NCBI RefSeq assembly: GCF_019977235.1
Contig: NZ_AP024646.1
Coordinates: 3,100,001-3,164,000, forward strand
Origin: Arthrobacter sp. StoSoilB5
GTDB lineage: Bacteria > Actinomycetota > Actinomycetes > Actinomycetales > Micrococcaceae
DNA length: 64,000 bases
Direction of reading: 5' to 3'
In this document: positions 53,229 through 61,061 of the stretch, one piece after another
Layout: every line of letters starts with the position of its first letter
Position numbering within the stretch: the stretch's first letter is position 1
The notes under the pieces: model-generated
The model's database searches: none
What the model was told of the DNA's origin: nothing
The model's input: only the letters and a program-made list of their open reading frames with translations
Program-made: the position numbers and the translations under genes

Positions 53229-53654
53229 ATGAATATCACCCCAAAGACCACCAGCACCAAGGGACCGGCGGAGCTCTTCACGGGCGACGTCTACTTCGAC
53301 GTGATCGCCAAGGGAGACGAGCCTTCGCGGATGCGCGTGAACACCGTTCGCTTTGCTCCCTGCGCCCGCACAGCCTGGCACACGCATGCCGCTGGCCAGA
53401 CGCTCCATGTGACCGATGGTGTGGGCTTGGTACAAGCGCGTGGAGCCGAGGTAAAGGTGGTGCGTCAAGGCGACACCATCTACACGCCGCCGGGCGAATG
53501 GCACTGGCATGGCGCGGCTCCGGAGCACTTCATGAGTCACCTCGCCATGTGGGAAACCACTGGCACGCTGGACGGTTCCGAGACAACGTGGGGTGAGCTG
53601 GTGACCGATGAGGAATATGGCTATCCGGTTGAGGGTGGTGGCTCTCGATCCTAA
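53229..53654 (+). CDS. Cupin-domain protein
   Basis: A 141-residue single cupin. Motif 1 is [19 protein letters not shown] near residue 47, with HTH and a downstream Gln rather than Glu; motif 2 is [20 protein letters not shown] near 83. This resembles YhhW/carboxymuconolactone-associated small cupins often co-located with quinone or aldehyde reductases. ATG at 53229 has AAAGGAACC. It lies 22 bases after the XRE regulator and was likely co-expressed. Its 3' end is close to the IS110 boundary. Confidence 0.88.
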   Translation: MNITPKTTSTKGPAELFTGDVYFDVIAKGDEPSRMRVNTVRFAPCARTAWHTHAAGQTLHVTDGVGLVQARGAEVKVVRQGDTIYTPPGEWHWHGAAPEHFMSHLAMWETTGTLDGSETTWGELVTDEEYGYPVEGGGSRS

Positions 53655-53661
53655 AAATGAT

Positions 53662-54987
53662 GCTCCTATTGCTGTCAATGGTCGTTGAGCCAGCTTTCGT
53701 AGCGTTTGTGGAAGTTGTCGTCGCGGGTGAGTCCGCGTTCGAGACGGGATAGTGCGGTAGGCCAGACGCGGAGGTCATCAGCGGCGGCCTGGAGGGTGAT
53801 GTTCTTGGCTTTCCGCAGGGCCCGGAGCTGCCCGGCGAAGGGTGCTGGGTGGGGGTGCATGATCTGGTCATAGATTTCACGTGCAACGTAGCGTTTGAGG
53901 CAGCGCATGATTTCCTTGGTGGTTTTGCCTTCTTGTCGGCGCCTGGCCACGTAGGTTTTGGTCCGGCTATCACTCATCATCCGTACGAGCACTACGCGAT
54001 GGATGGCTTTATTGGCTTGCCGGTCTCCGCCACGGCTAAGTCGATGCCGGGTGGTTTTCCCTGAGGCGGCCGGGATGGGGGCAACGCCGACCAGGGCTGC
54101 GAACCTTGCCTCCGAGGTGACCCTTTCGGAGTTGTCGCCTACGGTTACCAGCAACTGACTTGCAACGTCAGTGCCAACACCCTGAATGTCCCTGAGCGTA
54201 GGGGCGTGAATGGTGAGGATTGCGTCGAGTTCAGTATCGATCAGGGCCACTTCCGTGTTCAGGTGCCGGTAGCGGACAGCCAAGCGCTTGAGAACGATGG
54301 CGGTGGCGTTTGGAGGCTCGGCAGGGTCACCGATCGGTCGGCTTTTCTCCAGTGCGCTCATCATTGCAACGCGGCTTAAGCCGCGGTACTTCGCCCGGAT
54401 GGGCTCAGGAGCAGAGACCAGGATGCTCTTGATCTGAGCCATGACCGCGACCCTTGCCCGCATGGCAGAGTTTCGTTCAGCGCGCAGAACACGTAGTGAT
54501 TCCACAGCCCCGTCCCTGGCTTTTGGCGTCGCAACCCTGCTGCCGGCAAGTGCAGCTTCCGCAGCCTGATAGGCATCCAACGGATCAGACTTGCCCCGTA
54601 GCCGGCGTTCTTGCCGGTTTGGACGCATCACTTCCAGGACCCAGAAGTGCTCCCGACTCAGGACGCGTGCGAGCTCCGCTCCGTAACTGCCTGTGCCCTC
54701 CACGCCGATGGACGAGACCGGGCCAAATCCGGTGATGAACTCCACGATCTGCCGGTAGCCGGAACCGACGGCAAGGAACTCCTTGTCCCCTAGATGCCGC
54801 CCTGTTTCACTGATGACGGCGACGTGGTGGGTATCGGCATGCGTGTCGATCCCAGCGATGACTTTCGGATGTTGTTTTGCCATGATGAAACTGCCCTGAC
54901 CTTCTGTTGCGTGCAATGGAACATGAAGGGCACGCCGGCCGGGTGGTCAGACAAGACAGTAATGGGATTCTTTGAGCAGGCTCCTAT
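53662..54987. mobile_element. IS110-family insertion sequence (ends tentative)
   Basis: The element contains one IS110-type transposase gene on the minus strand. The octamer GCTCCTAT occurs at 53662-53669 and 54980-54987, flanking the gene, and may mark the ends with the core dinucleotide CT. IS110 elements lack terminal inverted repeats, so ends cannot be fixed from one copy. By these limits the region upstream of the transposase start is 97 bases, short for a bridge RNA, so the true end could lie as far as about 55120. Confidence 0.5.
53675..54883 (-). CDS. IS110-family transposase with C-terminal XRE-like HTH
   Basis: A 402-residue DEDD recombinase. The RuvC-like N-terminal domain has Asp in VIAGIDTHADTHHVAV near residue 8, Glu in SIGVEGTGSYGAE near 61 and GKSDPLDAYQA near 98. 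The transposase_20 domain has DIQGVGTDVASQLL near 220 and the catalytic-Ser region PIPAASGKTTRHRLSRGG near 260. Beyond the usual end (about residue 345) comes LRALRKAKNITLQAAADDLR and ALSRLERG, an XRE-type helix-turn-helix. ATG at 54883 is the likely start. The gene is intact, so the element may be active. Confidence 0.92.
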   Translation of the reverse strand: MAKQHPKVIAGIDTHADTHHVAVISETGRHLGDKEFLAVGSGYRQIVEFITGFGPVSSIGVEGTGSYGAELARVLSREHFWVLEVMRPNRQERRLRGKSDPLDAYQAAEAALAGSRVATPKARDGAVESLRVLRAERNSAMRARVAVMAQIKSILVSAPEPIRAKYRGLSRVAMMSALEKSRPIGDPAEPPNATAIVLKRLAVRYRHLNTEVALIDTELDAILTIHAPTLRDIQGVGTDVASQLLVTVGDNSERVTSEARFAALVGVAPIPAASGKTTRHRLSRGGDRQANKAIHRVVLVRMMSDSRTKTYVARRRQEGKTTKEIMRCLKRYVAREIYDQIMHPHPAPFAGQLRALRKAKNITLQAAADDLRVWPTALSRLERGLTRDDNFHKRYESWLNDH

Positions 54988-55147
54988 GAGGTCATGTCCA
55001 CCTGGCCGCCGCGCTTATTACAGCCTGCGTCACGGCGGACAGATCATTTTGAAGACAAACCACAAGGGCGTCAGTCGGAGGCAGAGTCACACCGCAACAC
55101 AAGCCAATTCCATCATTACTGTCAGACCCTGGTGGGAGGGTTGATTC

Positions 55148-57250
55148 ATGGAAAGGGTTGGGCAGTTCGCGGCACGTGGGGCGGTAGCCTCCGGTGACGG
55201 TGGTGCCCTCTCCCGGGCCAGGATGCGGAGCCTGGGAGCGCCTACCCGGCTCGCCATGGCATCCAAGAGTTCGACGTCGATGCTGACACGAGCGGATAAT
55301 CCCAGGCGCGCTGAGCTGCTTCGCGGGCTCGATTCGATAAGGAGTGCACCGCATTCCCCTCCCGGCCCGGATGAAACCCTGGATGCCACCGCCAGTCCGG
55401 CCCAACCAGGCACCGGCCATGGACACGTGCACTCAGAGCCCACCCCGCTTTCACTAGCCGGTGCCATGGAAACGCTGGTCTCTGCTTTGGATGGCCCACG
55501 CGGGATGGCCGCCACTGAAGCCCGGCTGTTCGGGTTTGTTGAGGCATCACACTTCGCCGGGCGGGTGGAGGAGATCGCCCGGACCGTGGAGTACCTTCAG
55601 GTGGTCGCGGCCCAGGCGGTGGAACGGACCCGGCAGGAAGCCCAGCAGGCACACTCCTCCGCCGCGGGCACCAGATGGCGGACAGGCTGGACCGAAACCG
55701 CAACCGAACTTGAACGCGAACCCGGGGCCGGGACCGCAACCTCGGGTCCGGACTCGGCTGCCGTTGTTGGGGCCACTGCTGCTGGGCCCGCTGCTGTTGG
55801 GCCTGCCGTTGTTGGGCCTGCCGTTGTTGGGCCTGCTGCTGTTGGGTCGGCGGAAGCTGCCGCGGTGGTGGATGATGGGTACCGCAACGCCGCGGAATTC
55901 CTGCGCGCCCGCCTGAGGATCGGCATCGGCGAAGCCAGGCGCCGGCTCGCCCTCGCAGCCCAAGCGCTCCCCCGCGTCGGCATCGCCGGACAACACATCC
56001 CGCCCCGCCGCGAAATCCTTGCCAAGGCCCTCGAATCCACACAGATACCCACCCGCTCAGCGACCATCATCAGCGCCGCGCTGGACAAAGTACAGCTCCT
56101 CACCGACGAGGACACCCTCGCCGGAATGGAACAAGCCCTGACCACCACCGCCCGTGAATCCGATCCCGACTTCGTCCTCAAAATAGCCAAACGCTGGACC
56201 GACTCGATCGACCAGGACGGGCCCGAACCCAGCGAAGAAATCCTCCGCCAACTCCAAGGCACCTTCATCCGCAAACCCCGCCACGGACTGCACCACCTGG
56301 AAATCTTCGCCACCACCGAACAATACGAAACACTCACCACCGCCATGAACACCGCCACCAACCCCCGCCTCACCACCGGCAACAACACCACCGGAAACGG
56401 GGACAACCACACGACGGGCGGGCCGGGCACGGGCGGGCCGGGCACGAACGAAGCGGACACGGGCGGGCCGGGCACGAACGAAGCGGGCACGGGCGGGCCG
56501 GGCACGAACAGTGGCGGCCAAGCTGGTGAGCCTGCCGGTCAGCGTCGTGGCCGGAACGGATCAGCCAGCCCGGACCTGGACCGCCGCTCCCGCGCGCAGA
56601 AACTCCTCGACGGCCTCGTCGGAGCCTGCGGTGTCGCCCTGACCACCGGCAAGCTGCCAGCCAACGGCGGACTCCGGCCCCAGGTCATGGTCACCATCAA
56701 CCACCACGACCTCCTCCAGGAACTCAGGAACGCGGCGAACACCCCGGTCCGCGCAACCAACACCCGAACCCGCCCGGCCGGCACCCCCACGAATCAACCC
56801 GGCCCGCAACGAACGCGGCCCGGCTCCGGCGCCGCCACGTTCAGCGGCCCGATCCACCCCAACACCATCCGCAAAATCGCCTGCGACGCCGACATCATCC
56901 CGGTCCTGCTCGGCACCGAATCGAGGGTCCTGGACATCGGCCGCACCACCCGGATCTTCCCGCCCCACATCCGCAAAGCCATCACCGCCCGGGACCAAGG
57001 CTGCGCCTTCCCCGACTGCACCATGCCAGCACCCTGGTGCGAAGCCCACCACATCACCTACTGGTCACACGGCGGCACCACAGGAACCGAAAACGGCACC
57101 CTCCTCTGCAGCCACCACCACCACCTCATCCACAAAGAACACTGGACCATCACCACCAACACCGGCGTGCCCTGGTTCACCCCACCACCACACATCGACC
57201 CCCACCAAACACCACGCCGCAACCACCACCACACACCCCTCAGAACATAA
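55148..57250 (+). CDS. DUF222/HNH endonuclease-type protein
   Basis: A 700-residue protein. DUF222 covers about residues 100-430 (RVEEIARTVEYLQVVAAQAV, EFLRARLRIGIGEARRRLAL). The C-terminal HNH domain has RDQGCAFPDCTMPAPWCEAH near 615, HITYWSHGG and LLCSHHHHLIHKEHW near 655. Two Gly/Ala/Pro or Gly/Thr repeat tracts interrupt it. These proteins are abundant, multi-copy and variable in Micrococcaceae; function is unknown though a nuclease role is assumed. ATG at 55148 follows GGGAGGG, which supports this start. Confidence 0.87.
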   Translation: MERVGQFAARGAVASGDGGALSRARMRSLGAPTRLAMASKSSTSMLTRADNPRRAELLRGLDSIRSAPHSPPGPDETLDATASPAQPGTGHGHVHSEPTPLSLAGAMETLVSALDGPRGMAATEARLFGFVEASHFAGRVEEIARTVEYLQVVAAQAVERTRQEAQQAHSSAAGTRWRTGWTETATELEREPGAGTATSGPDSAAVVGATAAGPAAVGPAVVGPAVVGPAAVGSAEAAAVVDDGYRNAAEFLRARLRIGIGEARRRLALAAQALPRVGIAGQHIPPRREILAKALESTQIPTRSATIISAALDKVQLLTDEDTLAGMEQALTTTARESDPDFVLKIAKRWTDSIDQDGPEPSEEILRQLQGTFIRKPRHGLHHLEIFATTEQYETLTTAMNTATNPRLTTGNNTTGNGDNHTTGGPGTGGPGTNEADTGGPGTNEAGTGGPGTNSGGQAGEPAGQRRGRNGSASPDLDRRSRAQKLLDGLVGACGVALTTGKLPANGGLRPQVMVTINHHDLLQELRNAANTPVRATNTRTRPAGTPTNQPGPQRTRPGSGAATFSGPIHPNTIRKIACDADIIPVLLGTESRVLDIGRTTRIFPPHIRKAITARDQGCAFPDCTMPAPWCEAHHITYWSHGGTTGTENGTLLCSHHHHLIHKEHWTITTNTGVPWFTPPPHIDPHQTPRRNHHHTPLRT
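55761..55848 (+). repeat. GTTGGGCCT-type coding repeat tract
   Basis: About five imperfect 15-18 bp units encode repeated GPAVVGPAAVG-type residues within the DUF222 gene. Units are in frame. Confidence 0.85.
56414..56510 (+). repeat. GGCGGGCCGGGCAC-type coding repeat tract
   Basis: Four in-frame units around GGCGGGCCGGGCAC encode GGPGT(NEA), forming a Gly/Thr linker between DUF222 and the C-terminal region. Recent slippage or duplication is likely because the units are nearly identical. Confidence 0.88.
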
Positions 57251-57274
57251 AGGCGCCACAAACAATACCTGGCG

Positions 57275-58528
57275 CTATCTGTGTCCCAAGCCCACGATCT
57301 TCCGCTCAAGGGCCCAGCGTTCCGCACCGTTGGAGCACAGCTCAAGGGCCTGTCGAAACGCCTCTCTGGCCTCTTCATGGCGCCCAAGCCGGGACAGCAG
57401 TTCTCCCCTGACCGCTGGCAGGAGATGCAGGCCTTTGAGTTCACCCCGACCAGCAAGTTCGTCAACGAGGTCCAGTCCGGCTACAGGGCCAGAGGCCATG
57501 GACACAGCTACGGCGCGGTTCAGGTCAATGATCGGCGACGGCGTGAGTCGCCCGAGTGCCTCATAAAGGATCACGATTCGCTCCCAGTCCGTTTCCTCCA
57601 CTGAACGCGCAGCAGCATGGCATTCGGCGATGGAGGCCTGGAGCCCATAGGCGCCGAGCCCTCGGCCGGCAGCCACCGCAGTCGAAAGAGCTGCGCGTCC
57701 GCGCCTGATTGCTGACTGGTCCCACCGCCGTCGATCCTGGTCTTCCAGCAGGACCGGTTGCCCGGCGGCGTCGAGCCTCGCCGGGAATCGCGAGGCGGTG
57801 AGTTCCATCAATGCCAGCAGGCCGAACGCTTCAGGTTCCGGCGCGAGGCGAACAAGCACCCTGGCTAGCCGACGTGCTTCACTGGCGAGTTCGGTGCGCA
57901 TCCAGGAGTTCCCTCCGGAAGCGTACGCCCCCTCGGTGAAGATCAAGTAGACCACATTCAGTACCGAACCAAGCCGCTGCGGAACCTCGTGGGCTTCGGG
58001 CACCGCGAAAGGGACGCGCGCCGCGGCGAGAGTCTTCTTGGCCCGGGTGATACGGGCCTGAATGGTTGGCACCGGGACCAGGAATGCCTTCGCAATCTCT
58101 TCTGTAGCCATGCCACCCACAACCCTCAGTGTCAACGCAATCCGGGCTTCCTTGGATAGGACCGGGTGGCATGAAACGAACATCAGGGCCAGCACGTCAT
58201 CATCGATTGTTTGGGGGTCGAACAGCGTATCCACGCCCGCTTCCTCCTCTGAAAGGTCACGGGCCAGGAGGGCGTATTTGTCGTCCAGGGCTGCCCGCCG
58301 GCGGAAAGTATCGATGGCGCGACGGCGACCCGCTGTCAGGAGCCATCCCACAGGTTCGGCGGGTGCGCCATTGACGGACCACGAAACGAGTGCCTCCGCG
58401 AGTGCCTCCTGCGCGAGATCCTCGGCCAGCGGAAAGTCTCCCGTATAGCGGGCAAGGGCGCCGACGATGCGGGCGGATTCGCTGCGCCACACCGCTTCGA
58501 CGGCGGCCCTTGCCTCATTGCTGCTCAC
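57275..58528 (-). CDS. ECF42-type RNA polymerase sigma factor with C-terminal extension
   Basis: A 417-residue ECF sigma factor. Region 2 is at about residues 10-80 (DFPLAEDLAQEALAEALVSW, AIDTFRRRAAL), region 4 at about 125-180 (EEIAKAFLVPVPTIQARITR). The C-terminal 230 residues (DUF6596-like, helical, TPR-type repeats such as LLSRLGRHEEAREAF) are characteristic of ECF42, which has no anti-sigma gene and is linked to DGPF/YCII genes, as here. GTG at 58528 starts within a 16-bp tandem repeat. It follows the YCII gene on the same strand. Confidence 0.92.
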   Translation of the reverse strand: MSSNEARAAVEAVWRSESARIVGALARYTGDFPLAEDLAQEALAEALVSWSVNGAPAEPVGWLLTAGRRRAIDTFRRRAALDDKYALLARDLSEEEAGVDTLFDPQTIDDDVLALMFVSCHPVLSKEARIALTLRVVGGMATEEIAKAFLVPVPTIQARITRAKKTLAAARVPFAVPEAHEVPQRLGSVLNVVYLIFTEGAYASGGNSWMRTELASEARRLARVLVRLAPEPEAFGLLALMELTASRFPARLDAAGQPVLLEDQDRRRWDQSAIRRGRAALSTAVAAGRGLGAYGLQASIAECHAAARSVEETDWERIVILYEALGRLTPSPIIDLNRAVAVSMASGPVAGLDLVDELAGRGELKGLHLLPAVRGELLSRLGRHEEAREAFRQALELCSNGAERWALERKIVGLGHR

Positions 58529-58546
58529 GTGCGTTGCTGCTCACGT
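58515..58546. repeat. 16-bp near-perfect tandem duplication at the ECF42 start codon
   Basis: Positions 58515-58530 and 58531-58546 share 13 identical bases (TTGCTGCTCACGT). On the minus strand both copies carry GTGAGCAGCAA. The upstream copy is out of frame and opens a nine-codon frame (58544 to 58515) that overlaps the sigma start and ends at TGA. Confidence 0.9.
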
Positions 58547-58608
58547 CAGTCGCTGCCCAGTCCAGTAGTTGCCACGTCGGTCGCTTTTCACAGCAGTGGC
58601 TTTCCGGA

Positions 58609-59028
58609 CTACAGCTGTCCGGTCTGCTCGCGCCAAGCCCGCTCCTTTTGGATCCATTCGTTGTCTTGCGGGAACTCGTCAATGCTGGTCACCCGGCGGA
58701 TCTCCGTCTTGGTGCCGGCTGTCATCGGCGCCCGCTTGGCCCACTCGATTGCTTCCTGCTTGGATGCAACATCCAGGATGTAGTAACCGGCGAACAGTTC
58801 CTTGGTTTCACCATAGGGGCCATCAGTTACCACCGGCGTGTCACCGGTGAAGTCAACCACGACGCCTTCCTTTGCATCGTCCAGTCCTTCGGCTGCCAGC
58901 AGTACTCCGGCGCGGATTAGTTCGTCGTTGAACTTGCCCATGGCTTCGAGGATTTCGTTGAAGTCGATGTTCTCGAACTTGGCGAACGACTCGTCAGTTG
59001 CCCGCATGATCAGCATGTACTTGGCCAT
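58609..59028 (-). CDS. DGPF/YCII-family protein
   Basis: A 139-residue ferredoxin-like YCII domain: KYMLIMRATDESF at the start, LIRAGVLLAAEGLDD near residue 40, the hallmark VVTDGPYGETKELFAGYYIL near 68, and AIEWAKRAPMTAG near 100. Such proteins are the conserved partners of ECF42 sigma factors and may act in sensing or as a regulon member. ATG at 59028 follows AGGAG and is preferred to the longer frame. The sigma gene begins 80 bases downstream. Confidence 0.92.
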   Translation of the reverse strand: MAKYMLIMRATDESFAKFENIDFNEILEAMGKFNDELIRAGVLLAAEGLDDAKEGVVVDFTGDTPVVTDGPYGETKELFAGYYILDVASKQEAIEWAKRAPMTAGTKTEIRRVTSIDEFPQDNEWIQKERAWREQTGQL

Positions 59029-59161
59029 TTCACTCAATCTCCTGTGTTGTGGAAGGTCGCCCTTCGACCTTCTCATTCACAGGTCGAACAGTGCGAGGCA
59101 AAATCGACAACCACCCAAAAGAATTTTTCGGGTCCTTCCAGAAGCTGCGTTCGGCAACGAC

Positions 59162-59193
59162 AAGGATCCCCTGGAGCTGTCCAGGGGATCCTT
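59162..59193 (-). terminator. Terminator downstream of the small secreted protein gene
   Basis: A perfect 14-bp stem (AAGGATCCCCTGGA/TCCAGGGGATCCTT) with a GCTG loop, 50 bases after the gene's stop on the minus strand. The U-tract is short on both strands. Confidence 0.8.
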
Positions 59194-59242
59194 ATTGCTA
59201 CCGAGTGCCGGCGTCGTGGTTCGTTCTGTGCAGCTGCGACGC

Positions 59243-59794
59243 CTAGTGGCCGGCGCCTCCGATAACTCCGGCTTCGACAGCTTTGGTCACGGCATCAGCT
59301 TCGGCCTGTGTCAGCTTGCCGTCGGCAACGGCCTTGTCCAGCCTGGTTTTGAGAGCAGCCGCGCGCTCCTCCTGGGCCGCAGTGCGGATTTCTTCCAGGG
59401 CGGCAGTAACTTTGGATTCATCAATGCCCAGTGCTGCAGCCAGGGACTTGGCCAAGGCGGCCTCATGCGCCGCCCGGTCCGGCTTGGTTCCTTCCGTGCC
59501 TTCCGTCGGCGGAGTGGTGGGCTTATTCGCCTCCCGGAAGGCTTTCAATGCGTCGGTGACCTTGGCTTCGTCCACGCCCAACTTGCTGGCGAGGTCCGCT
59601 GCGAGCTGACCACGATCGGGGCCGTGGCCTCCAGGCCTTCCGTGGCCCTGCGGGGGCGTAGTGGCATCGGCTGACGACGTTGCGCTCGGCGTCGGCGTCG
59701 TGGTAGCTGAAGCAACGCTGGTGACACCCAGCCCAGCGCCCAGCGCTAACGCTCCGGCTGTAATGCCCAGCGTGATTCTCTTGGTTTTTGACAT
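59243..59794 (-). CDS. Small secreted protein with two internal repeats
   Basis: A 183-residue exported protein of unknown function. A signal peptide (residues 1-30, ITAGALALGAGLGVTSVASA) is followed by a Thr/Pro/Ser-rich then Gly/His-rich linker (GHGRPGGHGPDRG). Two similar helical units follow: LASKLGVDEAKVTDALKAFR near 68 and LAAALGIDESKVTAALEEIR near 118, then DGKLTQAEADAVTKAVEAGV. Such units occur in actinobacterial secreted proteins without known function. ATG at 59794 follows GAGGAGA and is preferred to the longer frame. Confidence 0.82.
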   Translation of the reverse strand: MSKTKRITLGITAGALALGAGLGVTSVASATTTPTPSATSSADATTPPQGHGRPGGHGPDRGQLAADLASKLGVDEAKVTDALKAFREANKPTTPPTEGTEGTKPDRAAHEAALAKSLAAALGIDESKVTAALEEIRTAAQEERAAALKTRLDKAVADGKLTQAEADAVTKAVEAGVIGGAGH

Positions 59795-59932
59795 GGTGCT
59801 CTCCTCAATCCGCCGCCGCTGTAACGGCTGCTGAGCCGTGCGAACGGCTGGTAACTTCCAGACGATCTGTAACACCGTCCTGTTACTACAATGAGTCGAT
59901 CACCCAAGCCCACGCTGTTGTGAAGCTGTCAA

Positions 59933-60880
59933 TCAGCTGTGAAGGTCCGGTTGGGTGTCCAAGGCCGCAAGCAATCGCTTGACTGAACCGCCCAGGTTCC
60001 ATTCCGTAGCCAAGCGTTCAAGCTCAGCGCGCGCCTCACCCGTAACGGGGCGCAATTGAGCTCCCGCCTCCTCAAGGGTGGGTACCTTCAGATCGCGAAC
60101 CACATTAACGACGGCGGGCGCCACCTTGAGGTACTCGGCCGCTGCGGCCAGTTTGGCGCGTACGGAAGTGGACAGTCCGCCGTCGGGATCCTCTGCTGCC
60201 TCCAGGAGGCCCTCAAGCGAGCCGTGTTCAGCGAGCAAGGAAGCGGCGGTCTTCTCGCCGATGCCGGCAACGCCTGGCAGGCCGTCGGACGAATCGCCGC
60301 GCAGGGTGGCGTAGTCGGCGTATTGTTGCGGCAGCACGCGGTACTTTCCCACCACTACGACGTCGGTGACCACTTCCAGGTTTTTCATCCCCCGCGCGGT
60401 GTAAATGACCCGGATGTCCCGGTCGTCGTCGACGAGTTGGAAAAGGTCCCGGTCACCCGTGACCACGTCAGTAGGCAACTGCGCCTGGCTTGCATAGGTA
60501 CCCACAACGTCGTCAGCCTCATGCTCATCGACGCCCACCACGGCAATACCCGCCAGGTCCAGCACGTGGCGGATCAGCGGGATCTGCGCTTCGAGCGGAT
60601 CGGGGACGATTTCGACGTCGGGGCCGACCGGAGTGATTTCGGCAACTCTATGGGCCTTGTAGCTCGGGATCAGCTCAACGCGCCACTTGGGGCGCCAGTC
60701 GTTGTCCCAGCAAGCAACCACGTGGGTCGCTTCATACTCGGTGGTGAGGCGGGCGATCATGTCCATCAGGCCGCGGATGGCGTTGACGGGCGTGCCGTCG
60801 GAGCGGCGGATGGAGTCCGGCACCCCGTAGAAGGCGCGGAAATACAGTGAGGCAGTGTCCAGGAGCATGAGTCGAGGCAT
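59933..60880 (-). CDS. Stand-alone 5'-3' exonuclease (flap nuclease), PolA N-domain paralogue
   Basis: A 315-residue FEN-type nuclease. Metal-binding and helical-arch segments are LMLLDTASLYFRAFYGVP near residue 4, HEADDVVGTYASQ near 125, DVVTGDRDLFQLVDDDRDIR near 145 and the helix-3-turn-helix GVAGIGEKTAASLLAEHG near 205. It duplicates the N-terminal domain of polA at 19329-22112 and could remove RNA primers or flaps. ATG at 60880 follows AGGATCAGGT. Confidence 0.93.
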   Translation of the reverse strand: MPRLMLLDTASLYFRAFYGVPDSIRRSDGTPVNAIRGLMDMIARLTTEYEATHVVACWDNDWRPKWRVELIPSYKAHRVAEITPVGPDVEIVPDPLEAQIPLIRHVLDLAGIAVVGVDEHEADDVVGTYASQAQLPTDVVTGDRDLFQLVDDDRDIRVIYTARGMKNLEVVTDVVVVGKYRVLPQQYADYATLRGDSSDGLPGVAGIGEKTAASLLAEHGSLEGLLEAAEDPDGGLSTSVRAKLAAAAEYLKVAPAVVNVVRDLKVPTLEEAGAQLRPVTGEARAELERLATEWNLGGSVKRLLAALDTQPDLHS

Positions 60881-60998
60881 ACCTGATCCTGACACGTCAT
60901 TCCCGAAATCCACGTGAACCCGGCCTCAACCTCGTCGACGGCCACACAAAGACTTGAACACCACTGTGAGCCGCATTACGATTATGTGAGCAATAATA

Positions 60999-61011
60999 GA
61001 ACAGAGTGTTC
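60999..61011. promoter_or_regulatory. Operator candidate upstream of the monooxygenase
   Basis: GAACAGAGTGTTC is a 5-3-5 inverted repeat. A second AGAACA half-site (61018-61023) follows. It overlaps AT-rich promoter-like sequence 50 bases before the start. The regulator is not in the window. Confidence 0.5.
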
Positions 61012-61061
61012 AACTATAGAACAAGCTCAGTATTCAGCCCACAAAGAAGTGAGGAAAGCCC

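Noticed and set aside
56414..56510. Regular short repeats as a CRISPR array
   Set aside because: Units are contiguous coding repeats without unique spacers inside the DUF222 gene.
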